DNA of 64,000 nucleotides from assembly GCF_047303325.1 (NCBI RefSeq), contig NZ_JBKBEX010000019.1:35248-99247 (forward strand), given 5' to 3'. Origin of the DNA: Polaromonas sp047303325. GTDB taxonomy: Bacteria > Pseudomonadota > Gammaproteobacteria > Burkholderiales > Burkholderiaceae_C. Position numbers and translations under genes: made by a program. Within the stretch, counting starts at the first letter, position 1, and each line of letters opens with the position of its first letter. The notes beneath the pieces are model-generated. The model was not told the DNA's origin, ran no database searches, and saw nothing but the letters and a program-made list of their open reading frames with translations. This document shows, piece after piece, positions 24,980-35,300 of the stretch.

Positions 24980-26181
24980 GGGGTAAGTTCCGTTATGTAG
25001 TTTTTGATGAGGCCGGCATCGGCGGCCTCGGGGGCCGCCGCAAGGTATTTTTCAAACGCCTGGACTGCGGAGGCACCGTCGGTTCGCTGCTTCTGCACCA
25101 GGCCCAGCGCCCTGTAAGCCTCGGCGGGCGGTTGATCGAGTGCCGTGACGCGGGTGAGGTCGTTCAGTGAGTGCTGCAGGTCTTCCTTGCCCGCGCGCAG
25201 CCGATAGATCTCACCGCGCGCATACAGTGCCTGGGAATCCTGGGCGTTGCGCGCCAGCAGGCGGTTGAACAGCACCAGGCTTTCCTCGAATTGGCCGCGC
25301 CGGATCTCGTCCTGGAGCCAGCCGAGGCGATAGCGCGCGACGGCCTGCTGGTACGGCTCTTCGCCGACGCTGCCCGGCGCATCGCCGGCCAGCTTGAGCA
25401 GGTCGTCCCGGCGCGTCTCGACGGGCGGATGGGTCGCCATCATGGGGCTGCGCTTGCCGACGTCCTCACCGCCGGTGATTTTGAGTTCGCCCAGGAGGTT
25501 GTCCCAGACCTGGGCGGCCTGCCGGCCGTCGTAACCGGCACGCTTCATCAACCGCATACCGAGGCGGTCGGCGCGTGTTTCATGTTCCCGCGAAAACGCA
25601 AAAGCCCCCGCGAGCGCCCCCAGCTGGCCGATCGCTCCCACCAGGCCGAACATCCCTATGAACTGGGCAAAGGCGGCCCGGCTTCGCAGGTCGCGCAAAC
25701 GCTCAAGGGTGTGCCGCTCGAGGTAGTGGCCGATCTCGTGCCCCAGGACGGCCGCCAGCTGGGCTTCGTTCTCCACGCGCAGCAGCAGCCCGGTCCATAT
25801 CTGCATCATTCCGTTGGGCGCCATGGTGGCATTGAACAGCGGCGTGCGCACCACATGCACGCGGATGTCCGGGCAGTGGTCCCCCGCCAGCCGGCACACC
25901 AGGTCTTGCAGGTACTTGCCCAGTTCGGCATCGCGGACCACAAACGGGCTGCGCCGCAGCCGCGTCTCTTCGCGGTCCATCATCCCCCACAGGCCGCCTT
26001 CATCGGTCTCCAGGGCGGGGCGCACGAAACGCTCCGCCGGCAGAGACAAGCCGGCGGCATCAACCGCCGCGCCACTCTGCGCCAGGGCCGGCAACCCCGG
26101 CAGCAAGGCGCCCATGCCTAGGCAATGCTTGCAGGCCGAGCGTAAAAATGCCCGGCGCCCGCCCAAAGCCACTCCCATCAT
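24976..26181 (-). CDS. exported M48-family zinc metalloprotease with TPR-like tail (BepA-like)
   Basis: 401 residues. The N-terminus has twin arginines (GGRRAFLRSACK) before a hydrophobic stretch ending ALAQ, suggesting export, possibly by Tat. The catalytic motif is H148-E-I-G-H152, with the third zinc ligand in SREHETRADRLG and the conserved THPP near residue 248. The C-terminal 130 residues look like tetratricopeptide helices (SQALYARGEIYRL, AEAYRALGLVQKQ). This layout matches BepA/YfgC, which maintains outer-membrane protein assembly. Both neighbours overlap it by 4 bases. Confidence 0.88.
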   Translation of the reverse strand: MMGVALGGRRAFLRSACKHCLGMGALLPGLPALAQSGAAVDAAGLSLPAERFVRPALETDEGGLWGMMDREETRLRRSPFVVRDAELGKYLQDLVCRLAGDHCPDIRVHVVRTPLFNATMAPNGMMQIWTGLLLRVENEAQLAAVLGHEIGHYLERHTLERLRDLRSRAAFAQFIGMFGLVGAIGQLGALAGAFAFSREHETRADRLGMRLMKRAGYDGRQAAQVWDNLLGELKITGGEDVGKRSPMMATHPPVETRRDDLLKLAGDAPGSVGEEPYQQAVARYRLGWLQDEIRRGQFEESLVLFNRLLARNAQDSQALYARGEIYRLRAGKEDLQHSLNDLTRVTALDQPPAEAYRALGLVQKQRTDGASAVQAFEKYLAAAPEAADAGLIKNYITELTP

Positions 26182-26891
26182 TGGGAAACCGGAAAGCCTT
26201 TGAGAAGCGCCTCAACCGTTTCCTTCGCGGGCTCCGCTTCCCTCAGATCGCCCGATGCCCGGCGCAAATCATTGAACCAGACGATGCGCCCGTCATTCAG
26301 GTCGACCAGCGAGGCGTAGCCGATCTGGGCGCCGCCCGCGATGCCGACGCCCAGCATCGCCATCGCGATCATCGCGGCCTTGCGTTCGTTGCTAGCATAG
26401 CTGTCGCGAATCCAGATGAACAGCGCGTAATCGGCGCCGGTCTTGTCCTTCAGCGGCTTGACGGCCTCACCCAGGGACCAGTTCAGCGCACCGTTCTTGG
26501 TAGGCAGCTTCAGGACGCCCCCCATCATGTGATGAAGAAAAACCGACTGGGCCACCGCGCCATGCAGCGAATTGATGTCGGCCAGCTCGTCCATGTCTTT
26601 TTCTTCGAGTCCCAGCACGTCGGCACCCAGTTTCAGCTTATGCGAGGCAAGCCCGGACTTGACGTTTTTCTGGGCCGCCTGCGTCCAGTCGGCCCTGGGC
26701 TCGGGGACACCGCCCGCGCCGATGGAGAACAGTTCCAGGTCGGCCGGCACGACCACCAGCTTCGACGCAGCAGGCCGTTGCGAGAAGCCGGGAGCCAGGT
26801 TTTTGGACTGCTGCGCCTGCGCAGGCAGATACACGAGCGCGAGCGCGCACAGCAAAATGCCCGCGCCAGCGCGAGCCAATGGATATGTCAT
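26178..26891 (-). CDS. hypothetical secreted protein, first gene of M48 operon
   Basis: 237 residues with a signal peptide (RAGAGILLCALALVYLPAQAQ). The mature protein has a central part that mentions no catalytic motif I can identify. A hydrophobic stretch AAMIAMAMLGVGIAGGAQIGYASLVDL near residue 185 is followed by NDGRIVWFNDLRR. That last pattern (a strand with D, GRIVW) is seen in several periplasmic beta-domain lipoproteins, but I cannot name a family. Its stop overlaps the protease start (ATGA). I infer a shared envelope function. Confidence 0.75.
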   Translation of the reverse strand: MTYPLARAGAGILLCALALVYLPAQAQQSKNLAPGFSQRPAASKLVVVPADLELFSIGAGGVPEPRADWTQAAQKNVKSGLASHKLKLGADVLGLEEKDMDELADINSLHGAVAQSVFLHHMMGGVLKLPTKNGALNWSLGEAVKPLKDKTGADYALFIWIRDSYASNERKAAMIAMAMLGVGIAGGAQIGYASLVDLNDGRIVWFNDLRRASGDLREAEPAKETVEALLKGFPVSQ

Positions 26892-27086
26892 GGATTTCCC
26901 CCCGTTCCTTGTGCCCGCATTGTAGTTTGTAACTAAATTGTTTCAATTGTGCCGGCACCTAGGAAAACCCTTGATGCGCCATCAGCAACAATAAGAACCC
27001 GGAAACTAAGAAGGCTTACGAATCCACGCCGCCAAAAAGCAAGCCTCTCCCCCTCACCGAAACACCGGCAAAAAGCAAAAAGGATC

Positions 27087-27854
27087 ATGAACATGCGGGT
27101 CAAAGACAAGTCCATCATCGTCACCGGCTCCGGAGGCGGTATCGGTGAAGGCATCGCGCGGCGGCTGGCGGCCGAAGGCGCCAAGGTCATCGTCAACGAC
27201 ATCAATGTGGCCCTGGGCGAAAAAGTCGTGGCCGCCATCACCAAGGCCGGCGGCACGGCCTCTTTCTTCGCGGCCGACGTGACGAAGTCCGCCGAGGTCA
27301 AGGCCCTGGTCGACGCCGCCGTGCAGCGCTACGGCCGGCTCGACGTGATGGTCAACAACGCCGGCTGGACGCACCGCAACCAGCCTGCACTGGACGTCAG
27401 CGAAGCCGATTTCGACAAGTGCTACGCCATCAACGTCAAAAGCATTTACCTGGCCACCCTCCACGCAACGCCGGTGTTCCGCAGCCTGGGCGGCGGCAGC
27501 TTCATCAACATCGCCTCCACAGCCGGCGTGCGCCCGCGCCCGGGCCTGACCTGGTACAACGGCTCCAAGGGCGCCGTCATCACCACTTCCAAGTCGCTGG
27601 CGGCCGAGCTGGGCCCCGACAACATCCGGGTCAACTGCGTCAACCCGGTGTTCAACCCCGACACCGGGCTTTCGGCCGACTTCGCCGGCGGCCCGCTGGA
27701 CGAGGAGCGCAAGGCCCGCTTTCGCGCCAGCATCCCGCTGGGGCGCTTTTCGACCGCGCTGGATGTCGCCAACGCCGTCCTTTACCTGGCCAGTGACGAA
27801 GCCGACTTCATCAGCGGTATCTGCCTGGAGGTCGACGGCGCACGCTGCGTCTAG
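27087..27854 (+). CDS. short-chain dehydrogenase/reductase (SDR)
   Basis: 255 residues from ATG at 27087 with AAAAGGATC upstream; MRVKDK two codons on is an alternative. Classical SDR motifs: TGSGGGIGEGIA (TGxxxGxG, residues about 12-23), NNAG near 90, catalytic Ser in INIASTAG, and Y-NGS-K in WYNGSKGA. The C-terminal ADFISGICLEVDGARCV is typical. NVNDIN at the end of strand 2 (Asp) suggests NAD(H) preference. Substrate unknown; it resembles 3-oxoacyl-ACP/glucose-1-dehydrogenase-like family members. Confidence 0.9.
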   Translation: MNMRVKDKSIIVTGSGGGIGEGIARRLAAEGAKVIVNDINVALGEKVVAAITKAGGTASFFAADVTKSAEVKALVDAAVQRYGRLDVMVNNAGWTHRNQPALDVSEADFDKCYAINVKSIYLATLHATPVFRSLGGGSFINIASTAGVRPRPGLTWYNGSKGAVITTSKSLAAELGPDNIRVNCVNPVFNPDTGLSADFAGGPLDEERKARFRASIPLGRFSTALDVANAVLYLASDEADFISGICLEVDGARCV

Positions 27855-27957
27855 CCCCGGCGGTACCCCGGGATGACGTGCATCCCTTGGGGATAAGGCC
27901 TCTTTTTAACGCCTTGGAAGGGCCAATGGAGTAAATTCCCTCTTTGGGCCCCTCACG

Positions 27958-29085
27958 ATGACGACCGAAAAAATCATTCCACTGGCAGATATCCGCTACG
28001 CAAGCCGCGTGCCGCATATCCCTGACCGGGTCACGGCGCCCACCGGCCTGCTGAGCGACACGCGCGGCCGGCCGCTGCGGGATTTGCGCATCAGCGTGAC
28101 CGACCGCTGCAATTTCCGTTGCAGCTACTGCATGCCACGCGAGGTGTTCGACAAGGATTACGCCTTCCTGCCGCAAAGCTCGCTGCTGAGTTTTGAGGAA
28201 ATCACCCGCCTGGCCAAAATCTTCGTGGCGCATGGGGTCGAGAAAATCCGGCTGACCGGCGGCGAGCCGCTGCTGCGCAAGCACCTGGAAGTGCTGATCG
28301 AAATGCTGGCCAAGCTGCAGACGCCCCAAGGCAAGCCGCTGGACATCACGCTGACCACCAACGCCTCGCTGCTGGCCAAAAAAGCCCAGTCGCTCAAGGA
28401 CGCCGGCCTGCAGCGCGTCACCGTGAGCCTGGACGCGCTGGACGATGCCACCTTCCGCCGCATGAATGACGTGGACTTCCCTGTCGCCGACGTGCTCAAG
28501 GGCATAGAGGCCGCGCAAAAGGTGGGCCTGGCGCCGCTCAAGGTCAACATGGTGGTCAAGCGCGGTACCAATGACGCGGAAATCCTGCCCATGGCCCGGC
28601 ATTTCCGCCACACCGGCGCGGTGCTGCGCTTTATCGAATACATGGACGTGGGCGCCACCAACGGCTGGCGCATGGACGAGGTGCTGCCCTCGGCCCAGGT
28701 GGTGGAGCGCCTGAACGCTGAATTCCCGCTTACCGCCATCAACCCCAACTACAGCGGCGAAACCGCCGAGCGCTGGCGCTACGCCGACGGCGCCGGCGAG
28801 ATCGGCGTGATCAGCAGCGTGACCCAGGCTTTTTGCAGTGACTGCAACCGGGCGCGCCTGTCCACCGAAGGCAAGCTCTTTCTCTGCCTGTTCGCCAGCC
28901 AGGGCCAGGATTTGCGCGCCCTGCTGCGCGGCGGTTATGCCGACGAGCAGATCGCGGCGGCCGTGGCCCATATCTGGCAGGGGCGCGACGACCGCTACTC
29001 GGAGCTGCGTGCCGCGCTGCCGGCCGACACCAGCATGCCCGACAGCAGCGCCAAGCGTGTGGAAATGAGCTACATCGGTGGCTAG
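27958..29085 (+). CDS. moaA: GTP 3',8-cyclase (molybdenum cofactor biosynthesis)
   Basis: Radical-SAM enzyme making the cyclic pterin precursor of molybdopterin. 375 residues. The N-terminal cluster motif CNFRCSYC (CxxxCxxC) is near residues 59-66 and the C-terminal cluster ligands lie in CSDCNRARLSTEGKLFLCL. The protein ends in SYIGG; the terminal Gly-Gly is needed for catalysis. About 30 residues precede the usual start of the domain. It heads moaA-mobA-moeA. I see no molybdenum-cofactor riboswitch in the 100 bases upstream. Confidence 0.97.
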   Translation: MTTEKIIPLADIRYASRVPHIPDRVTAPTGLLSDTRGRPLRDLRISVTDRCNFRCSYCMPREVFDKDYAFLPQSSLLSFEEITRLAKIFVAHGVEKIRLTGGEPLLRKHLEVLIEMLAKLQTPQGKPLDITLTTNASLLAKKAQSLKDAGLQRVTVSLDALDDATFRRMNDVDFPVADVLKGIEAAQKVGLAPLKVNMVVKRGTNDAEILPMARHFRHTGAVLRFIEYMDVGATNGWRMDEVLPSAQVVERLNAEFPLTAINPNYSGETAERWRYADGAGEIGVISSVTQAFCSDCNRARLSTEGKLFLCLFASQGQDLRALLRGGYADEQIAAAVAHIWQGRDDRYSELRAALPADTSMPDSSAKRVEMSYIGG

Positions 29086-29086
29086 C

Positions 29087-29734
29087 ATGACAAGCAACAG
29101 CCACAACACCTCGCTGCACGCCGAAGCCATCACCGGCCTGATCCTGGCCGGCGGGCGCGGTTCGCGCATGGGCGGCGTCGACAAGGGGTTGCAGAACTTC
29201 AACGGCGTGCCGCTGGCCCTGCACACGCTGATGCGGCTCTCGCCCCAGGTCGGCGAGGTCATGATCAATGCCAACCGCAACCTGGCGGCCTACGAAGCCT
29301 TCGGCGTGCCGGTCTGGCCCGACAGCACCGGCCTGGGCGAATTCGCCGGGCCGCTGGCGGGCTTTCTCACGGGCCTGGAGCGCTGCGAGACGCCTTACCT
29401 GTTGACCGTACCTTGCGACACGCCGCTGTTCCCCGAGGACCTGGTGGCGCGCATGGCCGAGGCCTATGTGCGCGAAGGCGCCGACTTCGCCGTGGCCGCC
29501 GCGCCCGAGGAAGACGGCCAGCTCAGGCCGCAGCCGGTGTTTTGTCTGATGGGCACCCACATGCTGGAAAGCCTGGTGCGCTTCACCCACGGTGGCGGCC
29601 GCAAGATAGACGCCTGGACGGCGCAGCACAAAACCGTGTCCGTGCCTTTCGACCGGCCCGGCGACGACGCGCACGGCTTTTTCAACGCCAACACCCTGGC
29701 CGAGCTGCACCAGCTCGAATCGCGCCTGCCGTGA
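29087..29734 (+). CDS. mobA: molybdenum cofactor guanylyltransferase
   Basis: Adds GMP to molybdopterin to form the guanine dinucleotide cofactor. 215 residues from ATG at 29087, one base after the moaA stop; a GTG at 29078 is in frame but overlaps moaA. The nucleotide loop LAGGRGSRMGGVDKGLQ is intact, and DTPLFPEDL supplies the metal Asp. Presence of mobA implies DMSO-reductase-family enzymes using MGD. Its stop overlaps the moeA start. Confidence 0.95.
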   Translation: MTSNSHNTSLHAEAITGLILAGGRGSRMGGVDKGLQNFNGVPLALHTLMRLSPQVGEVMINANRNLAAYEAFGVPVWPDSTGLGEFAGPLAGFLTGLERCETPYLLTVPCDTPLFPEDLVARMAEAYVREGADFAVAAAPEEDGQLRPQPVFCLMGTHMLESLVRFTHGGGRKIDAWTAQHKTVSVPFDRPGDDAHGFFNANTLAELHQLESRLP

Positions 29735-31032
29735 AGACGCTGGACCAGATCGCGGCCGAACTGCAGGGTTACGACCCGCAAGCCCTGTCGGCCGGCCAGG
29801 TGCTGGATTTCCTCTCGCGCCTGGTGACACCGGTCCAGGACGCCATCAAGCTGCCGCTGTTCGAGGCACTGGGCCGCGTGCTGGCCGAGGACGTGGTCTC
29901 GCCCTTTGACGTGCCGCCCCATGACAACTCGGCCATGGACGGCTTTGCCTTTGACGGCAGCCAGCTGGCCGCCGGCACTGCGCTGGAACTGCGGGTCGCG
30001 GATGGCACGGCGCTGGCCGGCAAGGCCTGGCAAGGCAGCGTGCAAGCCGGCCAGTGCGTGAAGATCATGACCGGCGCCATCATGCCCGCCGGCCTGGACA
30101 CCGTGGTGCCACAGGAGTTCGTCAAGCAACATCCAGACGGCAGCATCAGCATCCCGCCCGGCCTGCTGCGCGCCGGCGACAACCGCCGCCTGCGCGGCGA
30201 GGACCTGGCGCAAGGGCTCCCGGCGCTGCGCAAGGGCGAAATCCTTACGCCGGCCCGGCTGGGCCTGGCGGCCTCCCTGGGCCTGCCCACCCTGCCCGTC
30301 TGGCGGCCGCTGCGTGTGGCTTACTTTTCCACCGGCGATGAAATCCTCTCGCTCGGCGAAGCGCCGCGCGAAGGCGCGGTCTACGACAGCAACCGCTACA
30401 CCGTCTTCGGCATGCTGAGCCGCCTGGGCTGCGAAGTCATCGACATGGGCGTGGTGCGCGACGAACCGGCCCTGCTGGAGGCGGCCTTCACTGAGGCCGC
30501 CGCACGGGCCGATGCCATCATCACCTCGGGCGGCGTCAGCGTGGGTGAGGCCGACTTCACCAAGGCCATGATGAAAAAACTCGGCGACGTGGCCTTCTGG
30601 CGCATCGCCATGCGGCCGGGCCGGCCCATGGCGGTGGGGCGCATACCGCCCGCGAGCGGCCAGGGAGGCAATCCCAATGGAGCGATCCTCTTCGGGCTGC
30701 CCGGCAACCCGGTCGCGGTGATGGTGACCTTTCTGGCCTTTGTGCGCCCCGCCCTGCTGCAGATGATGGGCGCCGGCGCCGCGCAGCCGCCGCTGCTCAA
30801 GGCCCGCAGCCTGGAGCCCATGCGCAAAAAAGCCGGCCGCACCGAATACCAGCGCGGCTGGGTCTCCACCGCGGCCGACGGCTCGCTGCAGGTCAAGACC
30901 ACAGGCAGCCAGGGCTCGGGCGTGCTGCGCTCCATGGCCGAGGCCAACGGCTTGATCGTGCTGCACCATGCGCAAGGCAATGTGGCCGTGGGTGATGAAG
31001 TCGATGTGCTGATGTTTGACGGCGCCCTGTAA
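29731..31032 (+). CDS. moeA: molybdopterin molybdenumtransferase
   Basis: Inserts molybdate into adenylated molybdopterin. 433 residues from GTG at 29731 (GTGA overlap with mobA), a start supported by the family N-terminus. Motifs: PPHDNSAMDGFAF near residue 65, KIMTGAIMPAGLDTVVPQE, STGDEI near residue 200, the ITSGGVSVGEADF segment, and GLPGNPVAVMVTF. All four MoeA subdomains appear complete. Last gene of the Moco operon; it converges with the Tgl-like gene. Confidence 0.95.
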   Translation: MKTLDQIAAELQGYDPQALSAGQVLDFLSRLVTPVQDAIKLPLFEALGRVLAEDVVSPFDVPPHDNSAMDGFAFDGSQLAAGTALELRVADGTALAGKAWQGSVQAGQCVKIMTGAIMPAGLDTVVPQEFVKQHPDGSISIPPGLLRAGDNRRLRGEDLAQGLPALRKGEILTPARLGLAASLGLPTLPVWRPLRVAYFSTGDEILSLGEAPREGAVYDSNRYTVFGMLSRLGCEVIDMGVVRDEPALLEAAFTEAAARADAIITSGGVSVGEADFTKAMMKKLGDVAFWRIAMRPGRPMAVGRIPPASGQGGNPNGAILFGLPGNPVAVMVTFLAFVRPALLQMMGAGAAQPPLLKARSLEPMRKKAGRTEYQRGWVSTAADGSLQVKTTGSQGSGVLRSMAEANGLIVLHHAQGNVAVGDEVDVLMFDGAL

Positions 31033-31060
31033 TCCATCAGATGGGCGGCGCCGGCGGGGC

Positions 31061-32332
31061 CTAGTCATTGCGCAGCACTGGTAGCGGGGGCAAGTCTTCG
31101 TAGCCGAAAAAATAGGGCACAACCCGAAAACCCATCAGCAAGCCGCCGTTTTCCGGCGTGGCGTTCAGGCGCTCATAGTCCTGCACGCTCAGGGGCCGTA
31201 TTTTTTCGGCGTCGCGGTGCCGGCTGAAAACATCATGACGCCACTGATAGACCTCACTGAGTTTTTCCTGGTAGGAGTAGTGATGGTCGTTGTCGTTGTA
31301 ATAGTCGTCAAACCGGTTGCCTCCCAGGTAGATGGCGTTGGAACCCTCATACCCCGTTTTCTGGCTGGTGCGCACGTCGGTGTTCAGGAAATACACCCAA
31401 TCGCCCGGAACAAAGTTGCCGGGGGCAACGCCGCCCACCATGCGCAAGATCTTGCCTGGCCGCTCAAGCTCCAGGGGATCAAAATCTACTTCAAAGCTCC
31501 ACATGCGGCCGGGCTCCAGGTCAACCAGGGGCTCCCCATCGGCCAGTAAGCGCTGCTCCACGCCGCGTGCCTTGCCGGCAACCCTGTTGACGCGGCGAAA
31601 GTAATCCAGCGCGCCTTGCGCAAACACCACCTTGGTCGCGGCGTAGCAGCCTATGTCGTATTTCCCCTGCTCAAAAAACATGTCATTCAGGGCTTTGTGC
31701 AAGGGGGTACGGAGCGTGGGCGTTCCATTGACCCAGTAGCGGGCATTCCATTTGGCAGGGCCGCCCTCGGGCCAGCCCCATTCGAGCACCTCGGCCCAGG
31801 CCACGGTGTTCTGGCGAATGCCGACATGGTCAGCCAGGGCCTGCACATCGCAGGCCTTTCCCCTGAATTCCGTCAAGCGGCCCGGGTGCAGCAAGGCCAG
31901 CAGGATCTCTTTTTGGGAAACCGTCCTGAGCTTGCGCGTCTTGTTGTTTTTCACCGGCATCAGCAGCACCTCGTCCTTGATCGCCAGCTCAGTGCGTTGA
32001 GCCAGGAACAGGGTGCTCACGGTCGTGCCTGAACCCAGCAGGGAATAGGTCATGGCACCCCGGGGCTTATCGACGGTCTCCTTCACCAGGCGGGCCGGAA
32101 TGCCGAGCCGCTGGAGGTAACGAAACATCTTGGGGCTGAGCTGCGCCAGCTGGGACGGTGAGCAGAGGAACTGCACACCATAGGTTCCGGCTTCCGGCGC
32201 CTCCTGGGCTTGCGCGGAAGCCATATGGGCTGCTGCAAGCAGGAAAGCAATCAGGAAAGAGGCAGTTGTACGGATTCGGCCCGTGGGGGTTGCGATCAAA
32301 ACGGCGGTCTCACCACCATGCCAGCAACCCAC
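31061..32332 (-). CDS. exported protein resembling Bacillus Tgl transglutaminase
   Basis: 423 residues with a signal peptide ending about residue 42 (AFLLAAAHMASAQAQ). From residue 195 on, the order of features parallels spore transglutaminase Tgl: NARYW, then a P-x-x-KALNDM helix, a Cys in YDIGCYAATK (C229), then GDWVYFLN followed by EGSNAIYLGGNRFDDYY. In Tgl the equivalent segment carries the catalytic Glu and His; here a Glu is two residues off (E329) and His-His lies at 350-351, so catalysis is uncertain. The comparison is from memory of the Bacillus sequence. Tgl cross-links proteins through Gln-Lys bonds. Confidence 0.5.
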   Translation of the reverse strand: MGCWHGGETAVLIATPTGRIRTTASFLIAFLLAAAHMASAQAQEAPEAGTYGVQFLCSPSQLAQLSPKMFRYLQRLGIPARLVKETVDKPRGAMTYSLLGSGTTVSTLFLAQRTELAIKDEVLLMPVKNNKTRKLRTVSQKEILLALLHPGRLTEFRGKACDVQALADHVGIRQNTVAWAEVLEWGWPEGGPAKWNARYWVNGTPTLRTPLHKALNDMFFEQGKYDIGCYAATKVVFAQGALDYFRRVNRVAGKARGVEQRLLADGEPLVDLEPGRMWSFEVDFDPLELERPGKILRMVGGVAPGNFVPGDWVYFLNTDVRTSQKTGYEGSNAIYLGGNRFDDYYNDNDHHYSYQEKLSEVYQWRHDVFSRHRDAEKIRPLSVQDYERLNATPENGGLLMGFRVVPYFFGYEDLPPLPVLRND

Positions 32333-32356
32333 CCTGGAATACGCGGCGCCTTCCGG

Positions 32357-35300
32357 TCATTTCGCCACGTACTCCGGATGTTCATGGTGAGCATCCGGCT
32401 CTTCTTTTGCGACCGCCTTGTTCGCCCCCGGGATGGCCTTGCGCGCAAACAGGGTGTACATGGTGGGCACCACAAACACGGTGAGCAAGGTACCCAGGGA
32501 CATGCCGCCGACGATAACCCAGCCGATCTGGATGCGGCTTTCGGCACCCGCGCCCTTGGCCAGGGCCAGCGGCAAGGCACCCAGCACCATGGCGCCGGTG
32601 GTCATCATGATCGGGCGCAGGCGCTGGGCCGAAGCCTTGACCAGCGCGTCTATCATCTCCAGCCCCTGGCCGCGCAACTGATTGGTGAACTCGACGATCA
32701 GGATGCCGTGCTTGGTGATCAGGCCCACCAGCGTGATCAGGCCGATCTGCGAATACACATTGAGCGAGCCGCCCGACCATTTGAGCGCAAGCAGGGCCCC
32801 GATCATGGACAAGGGCACCGAGAGCATGATGACCAGGGGGTCGATAAAGCTCTCGAACTGCGCCGACAGCACCAGGAAAATAAACAGCAGCGCGAGCACA
32901 AAAACAATGGCCAGCGCGCCCTGGGAGCTCCTGAACTCGCGCGAGGTGCCGTTGAGGTCGGTGCTGTAGCCGGTCTTCAGCACCTTGTTGGCGGTCTGGT
33001 CCATGAATTTGAGCGCCTCACCCAGCGAATAGTCGCTGGCCAGGCTGGCCGTGATGGAGACCGAGCGGCGCTGGCCGAAGTGGTTGAGCTCGCGCGGCGA
33101 GACGCTTTCACGCACTTTCACCAGCGCCGACAGCGGAATCATCGCGTCATTGCGGCCGCGCACATAAATGCGGTCTATGTTCTCGGGCGTGATGCGGCCG
33201 CTGGCCTCCGTCTGCACGATCACGTCGTACTGCTCGGCATCGCGCTTATAGCGCGTCACATTGCGCCCGCCCAGCAGGGTCTCGATGGCTTTGGCGACGA
33301 CCTGCACGCTGACGCCCAGGTCGGCCGCCTTGTCGCGCTCGACCTCGATGCGCAGCTCGGGTTTATTGAGCCGCAGGTCCACGTCGGGCGAAACGATGCC
33401 GGGGTTTTTGGCGATCTCGTCCAGCATCTGGCGCACCACGGCGTTCAGGTTCTGGTAGCTGTCGGAGGTCTGGATCACAAAATTGAGCGGCCGCTCGCGA
33501 AAGCCCTGGCCCAGCGAGGGCGGCGTGATGGGAAAGGCGGTGACGCCCGGCAGCGCGTTGAACTTGGGCTGCAGCTCGCGCGCCATGTCCAGGGTGGAGC
33601 GCTCGCGCTTGTCCCAGTCGACCGTGCGGTAGACCACGCTGGCCTGGGCCACCGTGGGATTGCCGACGTTGGCGAAAATCCGGTCGAACTCGGGGAAGGG
33701 CTCGCCCATCTTCTCGAGCGCCTTCGCATAACGGTCGGTGTAGTCCAGCGTCGCGCCGTCCGGCGCATTGACGTTGGCCAGGATCACCCCGCGGTCTTCG
33801 ATCGGCGAGAGCTCCTGCTTCATGCCCGGGAACACCAGCGCGATGGCCAGGGCGCTGAGCAGCATCACGCCGATGACGATCCAGCGCGCCTGCAGCGCCA
33901 TGCCCTTGAGCCGCTGGGCCAGCGAGGGCCGGCTACCCTCTTCCACCTCTGGCACATAACGCGTGGTGACCACCCAGCGCAGCACCGCGCCGTAACGGTC
34001 CGAGATGGCGGTCAAGGCCCGCTCCATGTAGCGGTCAAAACGGTTGGGCTTGGGGTTGTGCTTGAGCAGCTGGGTACACATCATGGGCGTGAGCGTGAGC
34101 GCGACAAAGCCCGACACCACCACCGCGCCGGCCAGCGCCAGCGCGAACTCCACAAAAAGCCGGCCGGTGCGGCCCGGCGTGAAGGCCAGCGGCGCGTACA
34201 CGGCCACCAGCGTGGCCGTCATGGTGACCACGGCAAAACCGATCTCTCGCGCGCCCTTGATGCCGGCCGAGAACGGGTCCATGCCCTCCTCGATGTGGCG
34301 GAAGATGTTTTCCAGCATCACGATGGCGTCGTCCACCACCAGGCCGATGGCCAGCACCAGCGCCAGCAGGGTTAGCGTGTTGATGGTGAAGCCCGCCAGG
34401 GCCATCATGGCGAAGGTGCCTATCAGGCTCACCGGAATGGTGACGATCGGGATGATGGAGGCGCGCAGCGTGCGCAGGAAGACAAAAATCACCAGGGCCA
34501 CCAGCACGATGGCCTCGGCGATGGTGTGGTACACGTTGTTGACCGAGCGGTCGATGAACACCGAGTTGTCGTTGGCGACGTCGATCAGCATGTCGGCCGG
34601 CAGGTCGGCCTTGAGCTTGGGGAAGACTTCCCGCACGCCCTTGGACAGGTCCAGCGGGTTGGCCGTCGCCTGGCGGATGACGCCGACCGCCACGGCCGAG
34701 CGGCCGTTGAGCCTGACCGCCGTACGCTCGTCCGCCGCGCCCTCCTCCACGCGCGCGACGTCGCGCACCTTGACCGAAAAGCCGTTAACGTTCTTGATGA
34801 CGATCTCGCGGAACTGCGCGGGCCTGACCAGGTCGGTCTGCGAGGTCACACTGAATTCGCGCTGCTGCGACTCGATGCGGCCGGCCGGCAGCTCGAGGTT
34901 GCTGCGGCTGATGGCGTCTTCCACGTCCTGCGTGGTCAGCTTGTAGGAGGCAAGCTTGTCGGTGTCCAGCCAGATGCGCATGGCGTACTTGCGCTCGCCG
35001 AAGATGCGCACGTCGGCCACGCCGGTCACGGTCTGCAGGCGCGGCTTGACGATGCGGTTGACCAGGTCGTTGATTTGCAGCGGCGTCAGCGAGTCGCTGG
35101 AAAACGCCACCTGGATGACCGGGAAGGCGTCGGCCTCCACCTTGGCGATCACCGGCTCTTCAATCGCCTGCGGCAGGCGGTTGCGCACGCGCGAGGTGCG
35201 GTCGCGCACCTCGGCGGCGGCCGAGTCGGCGTCTTTTTCAAGGCGAAAGCGCACGCTGATCTGCGCCTGGTCGGCCCGGCTGATGGAAGTGATCACGTCC

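Noticed and set aside
27855..27957. Molybdenum-cofactor riboswitch before moaA
   Set aside because: Only 102 bases with small hairpins; no match to the known conserved segments that I can see.
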